This document shows positions 35,349 to 46,101 of a DNA stretch of 64,000 bases, piece by piece. The DNA is taken from NCBI RefSeq assembly GCF_900199455.1, contig NZ_FZQR01000003.1, positions 124,001 to 188,000 of the forward strand, read 5' to 3'. Origin of the DNA: Mesorhizobium carmichaelinearum (lineage in GTDB: Bacteria > Pseudomonadota > Alphaproteobacteria > Rhizobiales > Rhizobiaceae). The notes beneath the pieces were generated by a model. That model saw only the letters and a program-made list of their open reading frames with translations. It had not been told where the DNA came from and did no database searches. Every line of letters begins with the position of its first letter. The stretch's first letter is position 1. The translations under genes and the position numbers were made by a program.

Positions 35349-38300
35349 TCAGAGTCTTGCCGGCCGCCTGAGGTCAAGGGTCATCGGGAAATCTTCCGCC
35401 GGTTGTTCCTCGCGCAGCACGTAGCCTGATGGCGTGTGGCCGCGCGGTTCGAAGCGGGCGAGCCGCCGCGCTTCCGCCTCGTTGCCATTGACCGGGAAAG
35501 TGTCGTAGTTGCGGCCGCCGGGATGCGCGACATGGTAGACGCAGCCGCCGACCGCCCGGCCCGACCAGCGATCATAGATGTCGAACACCAGCGGTGTGTT
35601 GACCGGCAGCGCCGGATGCAGGCCCGAAGCCGGCTGCCAGGCCTTGAAGCGCACGCCCGCCACCGCGACCTCACGGTTGTCGGTCACCTTCATCGGCACG
35701 ATGCGGCCGTTACAGACGATGGCATGGCGTTCCGGGTTGAGGCCTTCGGTCTTGACCTGCAGCCGCTCGACCGAGGAATCAACGAAGCGTACGGTGCCGC
35801 CGATAGCGCCCTGCTCGCCCATGACATGCCATGGCTCCAGCGCCTGCCGCAACTCCAGCTTGATGCCGGCATGCTGGACTTCGCCGCAGAAGGGAAAGCG
35901 GAATTCGAGCTGCGCATCGAACCATTCAGGACGGAACTCGAAGCCGTTGAGCTTGAGGTCGTCGAGCACGTCGAGAAAATCCGCCCAGACATGATGCGGC
36001 AGCATGAAACGGTCGTGCAGCGACGTGCCCCAGCGCACGAAGCGGCCATCGAGCGGGTTCTTCCACGCACGGGCAATGATCGCCCTGACAAGCAATTGCT
36101 GCGCCAACGACATGCGCGCATTTGGCGGCATCTCGAAACCCCGGAATTCGACCAGTCCCAGCCGCCCCGTCGGTCCATCCGGCGAGAACAGCTTGTCGAT
36201 GCAGATTTCCGAGCGATGCGTGTTGCCGGTGACATCGGTCAACAGATTGCGGAACAGCCGGTCGACCAGCCACGGCAAGGGGGCCGCGCCCTGGTCCGGA
36301 TGCGGCACCTGGGCCATGGCGATTTCGAGCTCGTAGAGCGAATCGTGACGCGCCTCGTCGAAGCGCGGCGCCTGGCTGGTCGGGCCGATGAACAGGCCGG
36401 AGAACAGATAGGACAGCGAGGGATGCCGCTGCCACTGCAGCACCAGGCTCTTCAACAGATCGGGCCGGCGCAGGAACGGGCTGTCATTGGGCGTCGCGCC
36501 GCCGACGACGACATGATTGCCGCCGCCGGTGCCGGTGTGGCGGCCATCGATCATGAATTTGTCGGCGCCAAGCCGGGTCAGCCGTGCTTCCTCGTAGATC
36601 GCCGTGGTCGTCGCCACGCAATCCTGCCAGCTGGAAGCCGGATGAATGTTGACCTCGATGACGCCCGGGTCGGGCGCCACACGGATGACGTTGAGGCGCG
36701 GGTCATGCGGCGGGCCATAGCCCTCGATATGCACCGGAAGGCCGATCGCCTTGGCCGCGTTCTCGGCGGCGGCGACCAATTCGAGATAGTCTTCCAGCGC
36801 CTCGACCGGCGGCATGAACACGCAGAGCCGGCCGTCGCGCGGCTCGACCGACAATGCCGTGCGCACCGCGCCGCCGATCTCGGTGATCTCCTGCTCGACC
36901 CGATCCTGCTGGCCGGTCGCTGCTGTGAACGACACCGCCTGCTGGCGGCGTGCCATCTCGTCGGCGCCTTCAAGTTCGGCTGGAGCGACGACAGGCAAGA
37001 TTGCTTCACGCGCCGGCAACGCCCCACGTGGCAGCGACGGGTCGACCGGCACGATATAGGGGAACTGCGCCGGCGGCACATAGGGCAGCGTGCCCAGCGG
37101 CAGGCGGTAGCCGACCGGTGAATCGCCCGGCACCAGGAACAGCCGGCCGCGCCGCGTCTTCCATTTTTCCGAGCGCCAGCGTGGGCCCGACGCCTGGCTG
37201 TTCCAGCGCTGCACCGGCAGCACATAGCCGGACGGCTTGGTCAGCCCACGCTCGAACACTCTTGCCATGCGGCTGCGTTCTTCCGGGTCCTCCAGCTTCG
37301 AATTGGACGGATCGACATTTTCGGGCAGCTTGCCTTCCTTGAGCAGCCATTCGGCCGGATCCTCATAGGCTTCGCTGACCATGGTTTTTTCGATGCCGAG
37401 TTCACCGGCGATCGCGGTAAGCAGGCTTTCGGCCTGCTGCGGGCCGATATCGGCCGAACTCTTTTCGCGCGCGATCAGCGACGGATCGCTCCACACCGGT
37501 TGGCCATCGGCACGCCAGTAGAGCGAGAAGGTCCAGCGCGGCAGGCTTTCGCCGGGATACCATTTGCCCTGGCCGTAATGGAGGAAGCCGCCCGGCGCAA
37601 AGCGCTCGCGCAGTTTGCGGATCAGCGCATCTGCCTTTTCGCGCTTGGTCGGACCGACGGCGGCGGTGTTCCATTCGGCGGACTCGAAATCGTCGATCGA
37701 CACGAAGGTCGGCTCGCCGCCCATCGTCAGCCGCACGTCGCCTGCGCCAAGTGCTGCATCGACCTTGTTGCCGAGCGCATCGAGCGCCTGCCAGCTTTCA
37801 TCGGAAAATGGCTTGGTGATGCGCGGATGCTCGGCGATGCGGTCGACCCGCATGTCGAAGCCGAATTCGACATTGGCGAAGCTCGCCAGGCCGGAAATCG
37901 GTGCTGCATTGCGGAAATGCGGTGTCGCGGCAAGCGGCACATGGCTTTCACCGGTGAGCAGGCCCGAGGTCGGGTCGAAGCCGATCCAGCCGGCGCCCGG
38001 CAGGTAGACCTCGCACCAGGCGTGCAGATCAGTGAAATCGACCGATGTGCCGGCCGGCCCATCCAGCGCAATGAGGTCGGGTTTGAGCTGGATCAGATAG
38101 CCCGACACGAAGCGGGCGGCGATGCCGAGATTGCGCAGGATCTGCACCAGCAGCCAGCTCGAATCCCGGCACGAGCCCTTGCCGGCGGAGAGCGTCTCCT
38201 CCGGCGAGAACACGCCGGTCTCCATGCGCACGATATAGGCGATCTCGCGCTGCAGCCTTGCATTGAGATCGACGAGGAAATTGACGGTGTTTTTCGCGCT

Positions 38301-38708
38301 GGTGTCGACGGTTCTCAGGAAGGCCGAGAGCAGCGGCCCCGCCGGCTCCGGTGTGCGGTAGATGGCGAGATCGTCGCGGATTTCTTCAGGATACTCGAAC
38401 GGAAACGTCTCGGCTGACGGCTCGACGAAGAAATCGAACGGATTGTAGACCGTCATGTCGGCGACCAGGTCGACCTCGATCTTCAGCTCGCTCACCGGCT
38501 CCGGGAAGACGAAACGAGCAAGGAAGTTGCCGTAAGGGTCTTGCTGCAAATTGACGAAGTGGTTCGCCGGCTCGACCTTCAAAGAGTGGCTGAGCACCTT
38601 GGTACGGGAATGCGGTGCCGGCTGCAGCCTGATGATCTGGGGCCCGAGAACCACCGGCCGGTCGTATTTGTAATGGGTCAGATGGTAGACGGCTGCCAAA
38701 ATTGCCAT
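35349..38708 (-). CDS. Large transglutaminase-DUF2126 protein
   Basis: The 1119-residue protein starts with a bacterial transglutaminase N-domain ([18 protein letters not shown]) and a transglutaminase core at about residues 150-260. The catalytic Cys is in [11 protein letters not shown], His in [10 protein letters not shown] and Asp in GFDPTSGLL. The remaining 800 residues form the DUF2126 region ([22 protein letters not shown], then [14 protein letters not shown] and [10 protein letters not shown]). DUF2126 has been proposed to contain a carboxylate-amine ligase fold; I cannot verify that here. It is the first gene of the operon with the ATP-grasp/alpha-E and small transglutaminase genes. 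The Anbu peptidase often found with this cluster is not encoded in the window. Confidence 0.87.
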   Translation of the reverse strand: MAILAAVYHLTHYKYDRPVVLGPQIIRLQPAPHSRTKVLSHSLKVEPANHFVNLQQDPYGNFLARFVFPEPVSELKIEVDLVADMTVYNPFDFFVEPSAETFPFEYPEEIRDDLAIYRTPEPAGPLLSAFLRTVDTSAKNTVNFLVDLNARLQREIAYIVRMETGVFSPEETLSAGKGSCRDSSWLLVQILRNLGIAARFVSGYLIQLKPDLIALDGPAGTSVDFTDLHAWCEVYLPGAGWIGFDPTSGLLTGESHVPLAATPHFRNAAPISGLASFANVEFGFDMRVDRIAEHPRITKPFSDESWQALDALGNKVDAALGAGDVRLTMGGEPTFVSIDDFESAEWNTAAVGPTKREKADALIRKLRERFAPGGFLHYGQGKWYPGESLPRWTFSLYWRADGQPVWSDPSLIAREKSSADIGPQQAESLLTAIAGELGIEKTMVSEAYEDPAEWLLKEGKLPENVDPSNSKLEDPEERSRMARVFERGLTKPSGYVLPVQRWNSQASGPRWRSEKWKTRRGRLFLVPGDSPVGYRLPLGTLPYVPPAQFPYIVPVDPSLPRGALPAREAILPVVAPAELEGADEMARRQQAVSFTAATGQQDRVEQEITEIGGAVRTALSVEPRDGRLCVFMPPVEALEDYLELVAAAENAAKAIGLPVHIEGYGPPHDPRLNVIRVAPDPGVIEVNIHPASSWQDCVATTTAIYEEARLTRLGADKFMIDGRHTGTGGGNHVVVGGATPNDSPFLRRPDLLKSLVLQWQRHPSLSYLFSGLFIGPTSQAPRFDEARHDSLYELEIAMAQVPHPDQGAAPLPWLVDRLFRNLLTDVTGNTHRSEICIDKLFSPDGPTGRLGLVEFRGFEMPPNARMSLAQQLLVRAIIARAWKNPLDGRFVRWGTSLHDRFMLPHHVWADFLDVLDDLKLNGFEFRPEWFDAQLEFRFPFCGEVQHAGIKLELRQALEPWHVMGEQGAIGGTVRFVDSSVERLQVKTEGLNPERHAIVCNGRIVPMKVTDNREVAVAGVRFKAWQPASGLHPALPVNTPLVFDIYDRWSGRAVGGCVYHVAHPGGRNYDTFPVNGNEAEARRLARFEPRGHTPSGYVLREEQPAEDFPMTLDLRRPARL

Positions 38709-38832
38709 GGGTCCCCGGAGATCGGCGTTTCAAATGAATTCGCCGAACCCTGACACATCTGCCGGCCATTCTCCAAGCACAGATGTTGCGGTGCACCTAA
38801 TTTAAGCAGCCAAAGCTGGCCTAAGGCGCAGC

Positions 38833-40029
38833 TTAGAAGAACGCCTGGATACCCGTCTGCGCCCGTCCCAGGATCAGCGCGTGCACGTCATGCGTGCCCT
38901 CATAGGTGTTGACCGTTTCCAGATTCTGCGCGTGGCGCATGACGTGGTAGCCGATCTGGATGCCGTTGCCGCCATGCATGTCGCGGGCCTGGCGGGCGAT
39001 GTCGAGCGCCTTGCCACAATTGTTGCGCTTGACGATCGAGATCATTTCCGGCGCCATCTTGCCTTCGTCGAGCAGGCGCCCGACGCGCAACGATGCCTGC
39101 AGCCCGAGCGCGATCTCGGTCTGCATGTCGGCGAGCTTCTTCTGGTAAAGCTGCGTGCCGGCCAGCGGCTTGCCGAATTGCTTGCGGTCGAGACCATACT
39201 GGCGGGCGCGGTGCCAGCAATCTTCCGCAGCGCCCATCGAGCCCCAGGAGATGCCGTAGCGAGCTCGGTTGAGGCAGCCGAACGGGCCGCCAAGGCCCTT
39301 GGCGTTGGGCAGCAGTGCGTCCTCGCCGACCTCGACGCCTTCCATCACCACTTCGCCGGTGATCGATGCGCGCAGCGACAGCTTGCCGCCGATCTTCGGC
39401 GCCGACAGCCCCTTCATGCCCTTTTCCAGCACGAAGCCGCGGATCTCATCCTTGCCATTCTCGCCCTTCAACTTCGCCCAGACGACGAACACGTCGGCAA
39501 CCGGCGAGTTGGAAATCCACATCTTGGAGCCGGAGAGCTTGTAGCCGCTGGCGGTCTTCTCGGCGCGCGTCTTCATGCCGCCCGGGTCGGAGCCGGCATC
39601 CGGCTCGGTCAGGCCGAAACAGCCGATCCACTCGCCCCTGGCGAGCTTGGGCAGATACTTCTTGCGCTGTTCGTCCGAGCCATAGGCGTAGATCGGATAC
39701 ATCACCAGCGACGACTGCACCGACATCATCGAGCGATAGCCCGAGTCGACGCGTTCAACCTCCCGCGCGACCAGCCCGTAGGTCACATAATTGGCGCCGA
39801 GCCCGCCGAATTCTTCAGGGATGTTGATGCCGAGCAGGCCGGCATCGCCCATCTCGCGAAAGATCGCGGTGTCGAAGGTTTCGTTGAGATAGGCATCCTC
39901 GATGCGCGGCGCGAGCTTGTCGGCGGCAAAGGCGGCCGCACCGTCGCGCACCATGCGCTCTTCTTCCGAAAGCTGGTCCTCGATCAGGAACGGGTCTTCC
40001 CAGACGAATGCATTCTTGTCGGCGGCCAT
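38833..40029 (-). CDS. gcdH: Glutaryl-CoA dehydrogenase (acyl-CoA dehydrogenase family)
   Basis: The 398-residue flavoenzyme matches glutaryl-CoA dehydrogenases: [20 protein letters not shown] at the N-terminus, [34 protein letters not shown], and the catalytic Glu in [16 protein letters not shown]. It oxidises and decarboxylates glutaryl-CoA to crotonyl-CoA using FAD and passes electrons to ETF, a step in lysine and tryptophan breakdown. It is divergent from a LysR-type regulator 102 bases away. This arrangement is common for gcdH and its activator. The piperideine-6-carboxylate dehydrogenase encoded at 26242-27756 would act earlier in the same lysine route. Confidence 0.9.
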   Translation of the reverse strand: MAADKNAFVWEDPFLIEDQLSEEERMVRDGAAAFAADKLAPRIEDAYLNETFDTAIFREMGDAGLLGINIPEEFGGLGANYVTYGLVAREVERVDSGYRSMMSVQSSLVMYPIYAYGSDEQRKKYLPKLARGEWIGCFGLTEPDAGSDPGGMKTRAEKTASGYKLSGSKMWISNSPVADVFVVWAKLKGENGKDEIRGFVLEKGMKGLSAPKIGGKLSLRASITGEVVMEGVEVGEDALLPNAKGLGGPFGCLNRARYGISWGSMGAAEDCWHRARQYGLDRKQFGKPLAGTQLYQKKLADMQTEIALGLQASLRVGRLLDEGKMAPEMISIVKRNNCGKALDIARQARDMHGGNGIQIGYHVMRHAQNLETVNTYEGTHDVHALILGRAQTGIQAFF

Positions 40030-40131
40030 GGCTTCTCGGTCCTCAAAACGGTGAAGCCCGGCTTATCGGCCCGCGGACTCAAAAAATCAAACGAAATTGC
40101 TTCACGGATCAATGAGCGTTAGGAATGGATC

Positions 40132-41043
40132 ATGAGTGTCCAGCGCCGCCTTTTACCCAACATCAGCGCGCTTGCCGCCTTCGAGGCGGTGGCTAGGCTT
40201 GGTAGTTTCACCGCCGCCGCCCAGGAACTGGATCTGACCCAGGGCGCGGTCAGCCGGCAGATCAGGCTGTTGGAAGATCAGTTCGGCCGCCAGCTGTTCG
40301 AACGCGACAGCCGCAATGTGCGGCTGTCGATGGCGGGCGAAATCTACGCCGAGGCGGTGCGCTCTGCGCTTGGCCAGTTGCGCGACGCCGCTCTTGGATT
40401 GATGAGCAATCGGCATAGTGGCATCCTGAACCTGGCCATCTTGCCGACATTCGGCACGCGCTGGCTGATGCCGATGATCCCCGATTTCGTCGAGAACAAT
40501 CCCGACATCACCATCAACTTCGTCACCCGCGTCGGCCGCTTCGACTTCGCCAGGGAGAGGCTGGATGCCGCCATCCATTACGGCCTGCCGGACTGGCCGG
40601 AAGCGGACTCCACGCTTCTGGTGCGCGAAACGGTGGCGCCGGTGGTGTCGCCCGCTTTCCTCGCCGGCCGCGCCATCGCCACGGCGGCCGATATCGGCCG
40701 CCTGCCACTGCTACACATGGCGACACGTCCTGGCGCCTGGACCGAATGGTTCGAGCATCAGGGCCTGAGCGCGCCGACCGGACCCGGCATGCAGTTCGAA
40801 CAGTTCGGCACCGCCGCCCAGGCCTGCATGGCTGGCCTCGGCGTCGCGCTGTTGCCACTGCTCCTCATCGCCGGTGAATTGCAGCGCGGCCAGCTCGTTC
40901 TCGCGCCCGGCCAGCCCATGCAAAGCCGCAGCGCCTATTACCTCGTCGTCCCGCACGACAAGCGCGGCCATCCGCCCATCGCCAATTTTCGCGACTGGCT
41001 GCTGGGCCAGGTTGAGAAGGAGCCGGCTGTTCTGGCGTGGTAG
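40132..41043 (+). CDS. LysR-type regulator next to gcdH (GcvA/GcdR-like)
   Basis: The 303-residue protein has an N-terminal LysR winged helix (PNISALAAFEAVARLGSFTAAA, then LTQGAVSRQIRLLE) and a C-terminal substrate-binding domain (LNLAILPTFGTRWLMPMI) of the GcvA subgroup. Divergence from gcdH across a 102-base gap suggests that it controls gcdH in response to a glutarate or lysine catabolite, as GcdR does in pseudomonads (inference). The stop codon is only two bases from the 3' end of the Tex gene on the other strand, so the two genes converge tightly. Confidence 0.83.
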   Translation: MSVQRRLLPNISALAAFEAVARLGSFTAAAQELDLTQGAVSRQIRLLEDQFGRQLFERDSRNVRLSMAGEIYAEAVRSALGQLRDAALGLMSNRHSGILNLAILPTFGTRWLMPMIPDFVENNPDITINFVTRVGRFDFARERLDAAIHYGLPDWPEADSTLLVRETVAPVVSPAFLAGRAIATAADIGRLPLLHMATRPGAWTEWFEHQGLSAPTGPGMQFEQFGTAAQACMAGLGVALLPLLLIAGELQRGQLVLAPGQPMQSRSAYYLVVPHDKRGHPPIANFRDWLLGQVEKEPAVLAW

Positions 41044-43365
41044 CTACTTCCGCTTCAGCGCATCCGCCAGCGCTGCACCAAACGCGCCCTGTGCAGGCCG
41101 TTCCGGCTGGCGCTGTGGCGCTGGCGAGCGTGGCGCCGGCCTACCGCCGCCATTGTCGCGCGGCCCGCCGCGTGGTGCGCCCCCCTCGCCGCCATCCTTG
41201 CGCATGGAAAGCGCGATGCGCTTGCGCTTTATGTCGACATCGACGACGCGCACTTTGACCACGTCGCCGGCCTTGACCACCTCATGCGCGTCCTTGATGA
41301 AGCGGTCGGCCAGTTGCGAAACGTGCACCAAGCCGTCCTGGTGGACACCGATATCGACGAAGGCGCCGAAGGCGGCGACATTTGTGACGGTGCCTTCCAA
41401 GAGCATGCCGGGCTTCAAATCCTTGATGTCGTCGACGCCGTCGGCGAAGGTCGCTGTCTTGAAGCCGGGGCGCGGATCGCGGCCGGGCTTTTCCAACTCG
41501 GCAAGAATGTCGCGCACCGTCGGCAGGCCGAAACGCTCGTCGACGAAGACGCGCGGATCGAGCGCCTTGAGCGCCGCACTGTCGCCCATCAGCGAGCGCA
41601 CGTCGCGGCCGCAGGCGGCGACGATCTTCTTGGCCACGCCATAGGCTTCCGGATGCACCGACGAGGCATCGAGCGGCTCGCTGCCATTGGCAATGCGCAG
41701 GAAGCCGGCGGATTGTTCGAACGCGCGCGGCCCAAGCCGCGGCACCTTGAGCAGGTCCTTGCGGCTGGCAAACGGTCCGGTCGCATCGCGATGCGCAACG
41801 ATGGCGTCGGCGAGCGACGCGCCAAGGCCCGATACGCGGGCGAGCAGCGGCGCCGAGGCGGTGTTGAGATCGACGCCGACGGCGTTGACCGCGTCCTCGA
41901 CCACCGCTTCCAGCGAGCGGCCGAGCCTGTACTGGTCGACATCGTGCTGGTACTGGCCGACGCCGATCGATTTCGGCTCGATCTTGACCAGTTCGGCCAG
42001 CGGATCCTGCAGGCGCCGCGCGATCGACACCGCGCCGCGCAAAGACACGTCGAGGCCAGGAAATTCCGCCGCCGCCGTCGCCGAGGCCGAATAGACCGAG
42101 GCGCCGGCTTCACTGACGATCACCTTCAGCGGCTTCGGCCCGCCGTCGGAAGGCATGTCGGACAGCATGTCCGCAACCAGCTTTTCCGTCTCGCGGCTGC
42201 CGGTGCCATTGCCGATCGAGATCAGCTCGACCTTGTGCAGGCGGATGAGCTTGGCGAGTTCGGCCTGCGTGCCGCGCACATCGTTCTTCGGCGGGAACGG
42301 ATAGACCGTCGTCGTTGTCAGCACCTTGCCGGTGCCATCGACCACCGCCACCTTGACGCCGGTGCGGATGCCGGGATCGAGCCCCATCGTCGGCCGCGAA
42401 CCGGCGGGCGCGGCGAGCAGCAGATCCTTCAAATTGCGGGCGAAGACGTGGATCGCCTCTTCCTCGGCCCGTTCGCGCAGGTCGCGCATCAGATCGAGAG
42501 TCAGGTGCAGCGAAAGTTTTATCCGCCACGTCCAGCCGGCGACGTCCATCAGCCAGCGATCGCCCGGCAGGCTGGCGCCAATGGCATAGGCGTTGGCGAT
42601 CATCCGCTCGACCGGCTTCACTGGCGAGGTATCATCGGCATCAACCTCGATGTCGAGCGACAGTATCTCCTCGTTGCGGCCGCGCAGCATGGCGAGCGCA
42701 CGATGGCTCGGCACATTTGCCCAGCGCTCGACATGGTCGAAATAGTCGGAGAATTTCGCGCCGGCCTCCTGCTTGCCGTCGACCACCCTGGCGCGCATGA
42801 AGGCACGTTCCTTCATGTAGCTGCGCAGCTTGCCGACCAGATCGGCATTTTCCGCGAACTGTTCCGACAGGATGTCGCGCGCGCCTTCCAATGCGGCTTT
42901 GACGTCGGCCACCTCCTCGGTGACATAGGCCAGCGCCAGTTCGGTCGGCACCAGCGCGCGATTCGCAAGGATTGCTTCGGCCAGAGGCCCTAGCCCGCGC
43001 TCGCGAGCGATCTCGGCCTTGGTGCGGCGCTTGGGCTTGTAGGGCAGGTAGATGTCTTCGAGTTCCGCCTTGGTGGCGGCAGCGGCGATCTTGGTTTCCA
43101 GCTCCTCGGTCAGCTTGCCCTGTTCGCGGATCGAGCCGAGGATGGTGTCGCGGCGGGCGTCGAGCTCACGCAGATAGGCGAGCCGCTCGGCAAGGTCGCG
43201 CAACTGCGTGTCGTCGAGCCCGCCAGTCACTTCCTTGCGGTAACGCGCCACGAACGGCACCGTCGCGCCTTCGTCAAGCAGTTCGATCGCCGCGGCCGCC
43301 TGTTCAGGCCGCGCCTTGATCTCGGCCGCGATGATGGCTGCGATGCGCTTGATGTCGGATGCCAT
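41044..43365 (-). CDS. tex: Tex, S1-domain RNA-binding transcription accessory protein
   Basis: The 773-residue protein has the Tex layout. It has a helical N-terminal region ([11 protein letters not shown]...[17 protein letters not shown]), a YqgF-like nuclease fold in the middle ([16 protein letters not shown]), tandem helix-hairpin-helix motifs ([20 protein letters not shown]), and an S1 domain ([29 protein letters not shown]). A Gly/Pro/Arg-rich disordered tail follows the S1 domain. Tex binds nucleic acids and RNA polymerase. The start at 43365 follows AGCAGGAACAAC; a longer frame to 43467 lacks a start signal. It converges with the LysR gene. Confidence 0.92.
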   Translation of the reverse strand: MASDIKRIAAIIAAEIKARPEQAAAAIELLDEGATVPFVARYRKEVTGGLDDTQLRDLAERLAYLRELDARRDTILGSIREQGKLTEELETKIAAAATKAELEDIYLPYKPKRRTKAEIARERGLGPLAEAILANRALVPTELALAYVTEEVADVKAALEGARDILSEQFAENADLVGKLRSYMKERAFMRARVVDGKQEAGAKFSDYFDHVERWANVPSHRALAMLRGRNEEILSLDIEVDADDTSPVKPVERMIANAYAIGASLPGDRWLMDVAGWTWRIKLSLHLTLDLMRDLRERAEEEAIHVFARNLKDLLLAAPAGSRPTMGLDPGIRTGVKVAVVDGTGKVLTTTTVYPFPPKNDVRGTQAELAKLIRLHKVELISIGNGTGSRETEKLVADMLSDMPSDGGPKPLKVIVSEAGASVYSASATAAAEFPGLDVSLRGAVSIARRLQDPLAELVKIEPKSIGVGQYQHDVDQYRLGRSLEAVVEDAVNAVGVDLNTASAPLLARVSGLGASLADAIVAHRDATGPFASRKDLLKVPRLGPRAFEQSAGFLRIANGSEPLDASSVHPEAYGVAKKIVAACGRDVRSLMGDSAALKALDPRVFVDERFGLPTVRDILAELEKPGRDPRPGFKTATFADGVDDIKDLKPGMLLEGTVTNVAAFGAFVDIGVHQDGLVHVSQLADRFIKDAHEVVKAGDVVKVRVVDVDIKRKRIALSMRKDGGEGGAPRGGPRDNGGGRPAPRSPAPQRQPERPAQGAFGAALADALKRK

Positions 43366-43475
43366 GTTGTTCCTGCTCTCATCAAAAGAGCGGCGACCAT
43401 AGGCGCAGATGCCTGCCCCGCCAACCGCGACGTTTTCCACCGGCGCAGGCGGTCCACAAGAAAGCACGCGGCAAG

Positions 43476-43494
43476 GAACCGTTCCGGACGGTTC
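43476..43494 (-). terminator. Hairpin at the 3' end of serine hydrolase 1
   Basis: GAACCGT (43476-43482) pairs with ACGGTTC (43488-43494) around TCCGG. The stem overlaps the TGA of the hydrolase gene. The following bases (CTTGCC on the minus strand) are only weakly T-rich. Confidence 0.35.
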
Positions 43495-44674
43495 AGACCA
43501 TCCGGCTCAACGCCTCGAAAAACGCGACAATCTCGGCATCGAGCGGATCGTCGACCGGCACCGGCTGCGACGACATCTTGGCGATGACGACTTCCGTCCT
43601 CGGGTCGACATAAAGCCATTGGCCATGGATGCCGATGCCGCAATAGGCACCGTTCTTGTGTCCAGTCTGGTACCATTTGCTGCGGTAGCGGCCGTTCGGA
43701 AACAGGAAAGCCATCGTGCCGCGCTGCCAGGCTTCCGCACTGCCGCCGGTGCTGACCGTGTCGCGCACCCAGGTCTCCGGCACGATGCGGCGGCCATTGG
43801 CGGTGCCGCCTTGCCGCATCATCTCGCCGATGCGCGCCAGGTCGCGCGGCGTCACCGAAATGCCGCCGGCAGTGCGCGCCGTGCCTTCCATGTCGACGCC
43901 GATCGAGGCTTCGCTGACGGCGCCAAGCGGCAGCCACAGCTTTTCGCGCATCAGCTCGGTGAAGCGCTGACCGGACGCGCGTTCCAGCAGCAGGCCGAGC
44001 AGGTCGGAATTGGGCGAGCGGTAGCGGAAGCTCTGGCCGTGCGGCTCGGCCAGCCGCTGCAGGCTCAGGATAAATTCGCGCAGGCTTTCTGTGCCGCCGC
44101 CCGGGTTCCACAGCGTGGCGCGGCGATAGCGGGCAAAGGCGCTTTCCGGATCGAGATAGGCCTCTTCGAAATCGAGGCTGACACTCATGTCGAGCACGTG
44201 CCGGCAACTCGCATCGCCATAGGCCGAGCCTGCGGCTTCCGGGATATACTGCGTCACCGGCGCTTCCGGATCGAACACCCCCTCGCCTTCCAATATGCCG
44301 GCGATGATTGATGTCACCGACTTGCTGATCGAGAAAATGATGTGGCGGGCGCCGAAATCCATATGCGGCGCGAACCAGTCGCCGATGATCTTGCCACCCT
44401 TCATCACCGTCAGAGCGTCGGTGCTGGAGCGCGTGAGGAATTCGGCCACCGTCTCCGGCGCACTGGCCACCGAAACCTTTTCGCCGAGCAGGCCGCCCAT
44501 ATCCCGCACGGGCGCCTCGACACTACCCGATGCGGCAGCCACACGTGCCGTCGGCACCAGTTCGCCAAGGTTCTGGAACGACCATCGGTTGAACGGGTTT
44601 TCGCGCCAGTTGGAAAGCAGCACCTCGTTGCGGCCGAAGCCGTAGCGGTTCTCGAACGCGGTCTTGCCGGCCAT
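43493..44674 (-). CDS. Beta-lactamase-fold serine hydrolase 1
   Basis: The 393-residue protein belongs to the class C beta-lactamase/penicillin-binding/esterase superfamily. The nucleophile motif S-x-x-K is in [12 protein letters not shown], a Tyr motif in [12 protein letters not shown], and a third-motif-like GIGIHGQW lies near the C-terminus. Family members include esterases and nylon-oligomer (6-aminohexanoate dimer) hydrolases, so amide or ester cleavage is expected. No signal peptide is seen, so it is probably cytoplasmic. It has a paralogue 33 bases upstream in the same direction; the two differ enough in sequence for different substrates. A polyamine/amide cluster lies beyond that gene. 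Confidence 0.8.
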   Translation of the reverse strand: MAGKTAFENRYGFGRNEVLLSNWRENPFNRWSFQNLGELVPTARVAAASGSVEAPVRDMGGLLGEKVSVASAPETVAEFLTRSSTDALTVMKGGKIIGDWFAPHMDFGARHIIFSISKSVTSIIAGILEGEGVFDPEAPVTQYIPEAAGSAYGDASCRHVLDMSVSLDFEEAYLDPESAFARYRRATLWNPGGGTESLREFILSLQRLAEPHGQSFRYRSPNSDLLGLLLERASGQRFTELMREKLWLPLGAVSEASIGVDMEGTARTAGGISVTPRDLARIGEMMRQGGTANGRRIVPETWVRDTVSTGGSAEAWQRGTMAFLFPNGRYRSKWYQTGHKNGAYCGIGIHGQWLYVDPRTEVVIAKMSSQPVPVDDPLDAEIVAFFEALSRMV

Positions 44675-44707
44675 GGCGTTTCCTTCCAGATCGTTTCTTA
44701 TTGGGGC

Positions 44708-45904
44708 TCAGCTCAGCGCGGCGGCGATGGCGTGCACGGCCTTCAGCGTCGCTGTGGAGTAGGCGAGATTGCTGAAATCCGGCCAGGTCGAAAGTTTCAC
44801 CACGACCATTCCTGTGTCCCAGTCGATATGGATCATCTGCCCGAACACGCCCCGGCACATCAGCGCGCGCGAACTCGGATTCTCGATCCAGAACTGGTTG
44901 CGGTAGCTGCCCTGCGGCAGGCTGGGGGAGAAATCAGGGCCATGCCTGCCGTTGCGCGTCGCCTCGATCCAGTCGGCCGGCACGATGCCGCCGCCATTGT
45001 CGAGGATCAACTGGCCGAAGCGGCCATAATCGCGCAGCGTCGCGTTGAAGCCGCCATCGGCGAGCGCATAACCGGCGCTATCGACGGTGAAGCAGGCGCT
45101 CTCGTCTGCCCCGAGCTTTTGCCAAAGTTCCTCGGACACCAACTGCGCCAGCCGCTTGCCGGTCACCCGCTCCATGAGGAAGGCGAGCACGTCGGTCTCG
45201 ATCGAGCGGTATTCGAACTGGGCGCCATGCGGGCGGACAGTGTCCTTCAGGCCCAGGATCAGCTCGAACATATGCGAGGGCCAGCGAAAGTCCGGATCGC
45301 TGCCCGGCGGTACCGGCTTCCAGCCGGTGGCGACATCGACCTGGCCGATGTCGGAATAGCGGTCTGTGTACTCCTCGGAAAAACGCACGCCCGTCGTCAT
45401 GTCGAGCACGTGCTGGACGCTGGCGCCGGCCCAGCCGGTGGCGCCGAGCTCCGGCAGATAGTCAGTCACCGGCCTGGCCGGATCGATCAGGCCGCGCCCG
45501 GCCAATATGCCGAACACCGAGCCGGTGACGGACTTGGCCATCGACTGCGACAGATGCAGCGTGCGCTCGTCCATGCCGTTGAAATAGCGCTCATAGGCAA
45601 CCTTGCCGTGCTTGAGCACCAGGAAGCCATCCGCATAGGTCTCGTCGAGCAGCCCGGCGAGCGTTGTCGGCTTGCCCTCGCTGTCCTCGACCGCCAGCCC
45701 GTCGAGATCGACCTCGGCGCGTTCGAGACGATGGCGATGGCCATTGCCGCGCCAGACTTCGGCCGTCGGCAGAATTTCGCGGATGTGCTGGAACGCCCAG
45801 CGGTTCCATGGCGGCCGGTCCCAGTCGAGCTTCGGCGGCACCAAGGCGGGCGGCGAGCCCTGCATGATCGGCGGCCGCGGATCGCTGTTGCGGTAGGAGT
45901 CCAT
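44708..45904 (-). CDS. Beta-lactamase-fold serine hydrolase 2
   Basis: The 398-residue paralogue of the neighbouring hydrolase has S-x-x-K in HLSQSMAKSVTG, FEYRSIETDVLAFL as the Tyr motif and MCRGVFGQMIHID near the C-terminus. The N-terminus contains PPWNRWAFQHIREILPT, aligning with [15 protein letters not shown] in its neighbour. It is likely a cytoplasmic esterase or amidase; 6-aminohexanoate-dimer hydrolases belong to this family. It is the first gene of the pair and is preceded on its 5' side by the RIME-like repeat at 45943-46078. Confidence 0.8.
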   Translation of the reverse strand: MDSYRNSDPRPPIMQGSPPALVPPKLDWDRPPWNRWAFQHIREILPTAEVWRGNGHRHRLERAEVDLDGLAVEDSEGKPTTLAGLLDETYADGFLVLKHGKVAYERYFNGMDERTLHLSQSMAKSVTGSVFGILAGRGLIDPARPVTDYLPELGATGWAGASVQHVLDMTTGVRFSEEYTDRYSDIGQVDVATGWKPVPPGSDPDFRWPSHMFELILGLKDTVRPHGAQFEYRSIETDVLAFLMERVTGKRLAQLVSEELWQKLGADESACFTVDSAGYALADGGFNATLRDYGRFGQLILDNGGGIVPADWIEATRNGRHGPDFSPSLPQGSYRNQFWIENPSSRALMCRGVFGQMIHIDWDTGMVVVKLSTWPDFSNLAYSTATLKAVHAIAAALS

Positions 45905-45942
45905 GAAAGGTCATTCCCGGAAAAGAAAAGACCCGGCGGCCT

Positions 45943-46078
45943 AGAGACGGATGATTTCAGGTCGGTTCGACCTGAAATCTGAATCCGTCTCTAAGTCAGA
46001 GAGATCGGGCATGATGCCTGGACAAACGGGTACCCGTTTGTCCGAGAAAACCGTTTCACACTTTTCGGCATCATGCCC
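45943..46078. repeat. RIME-like double palindromic element
   Basis: Two palindromes lie side by side. The first (45943-45992) pairs AGAGACGGAT with ATCCGTCTCT and, inside, ATTTCAGGTCG with CGACCTGAAAT. The second (46007-46078) pairs GGGCATGATGCC with GGCATCATGCCC and contains a perfect 24-base palindrome at 46020-46043. This structure and the GGCATCATGC ends match Rhizobium intergenic mosaic elements (RIME). It separates the serine hydrolase genes from the polyamine transport operon. Confidence 0.8.
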
Positions 46079-46101
46079 TGGCCGCCGGGTCCGGCATGCG
46101 A

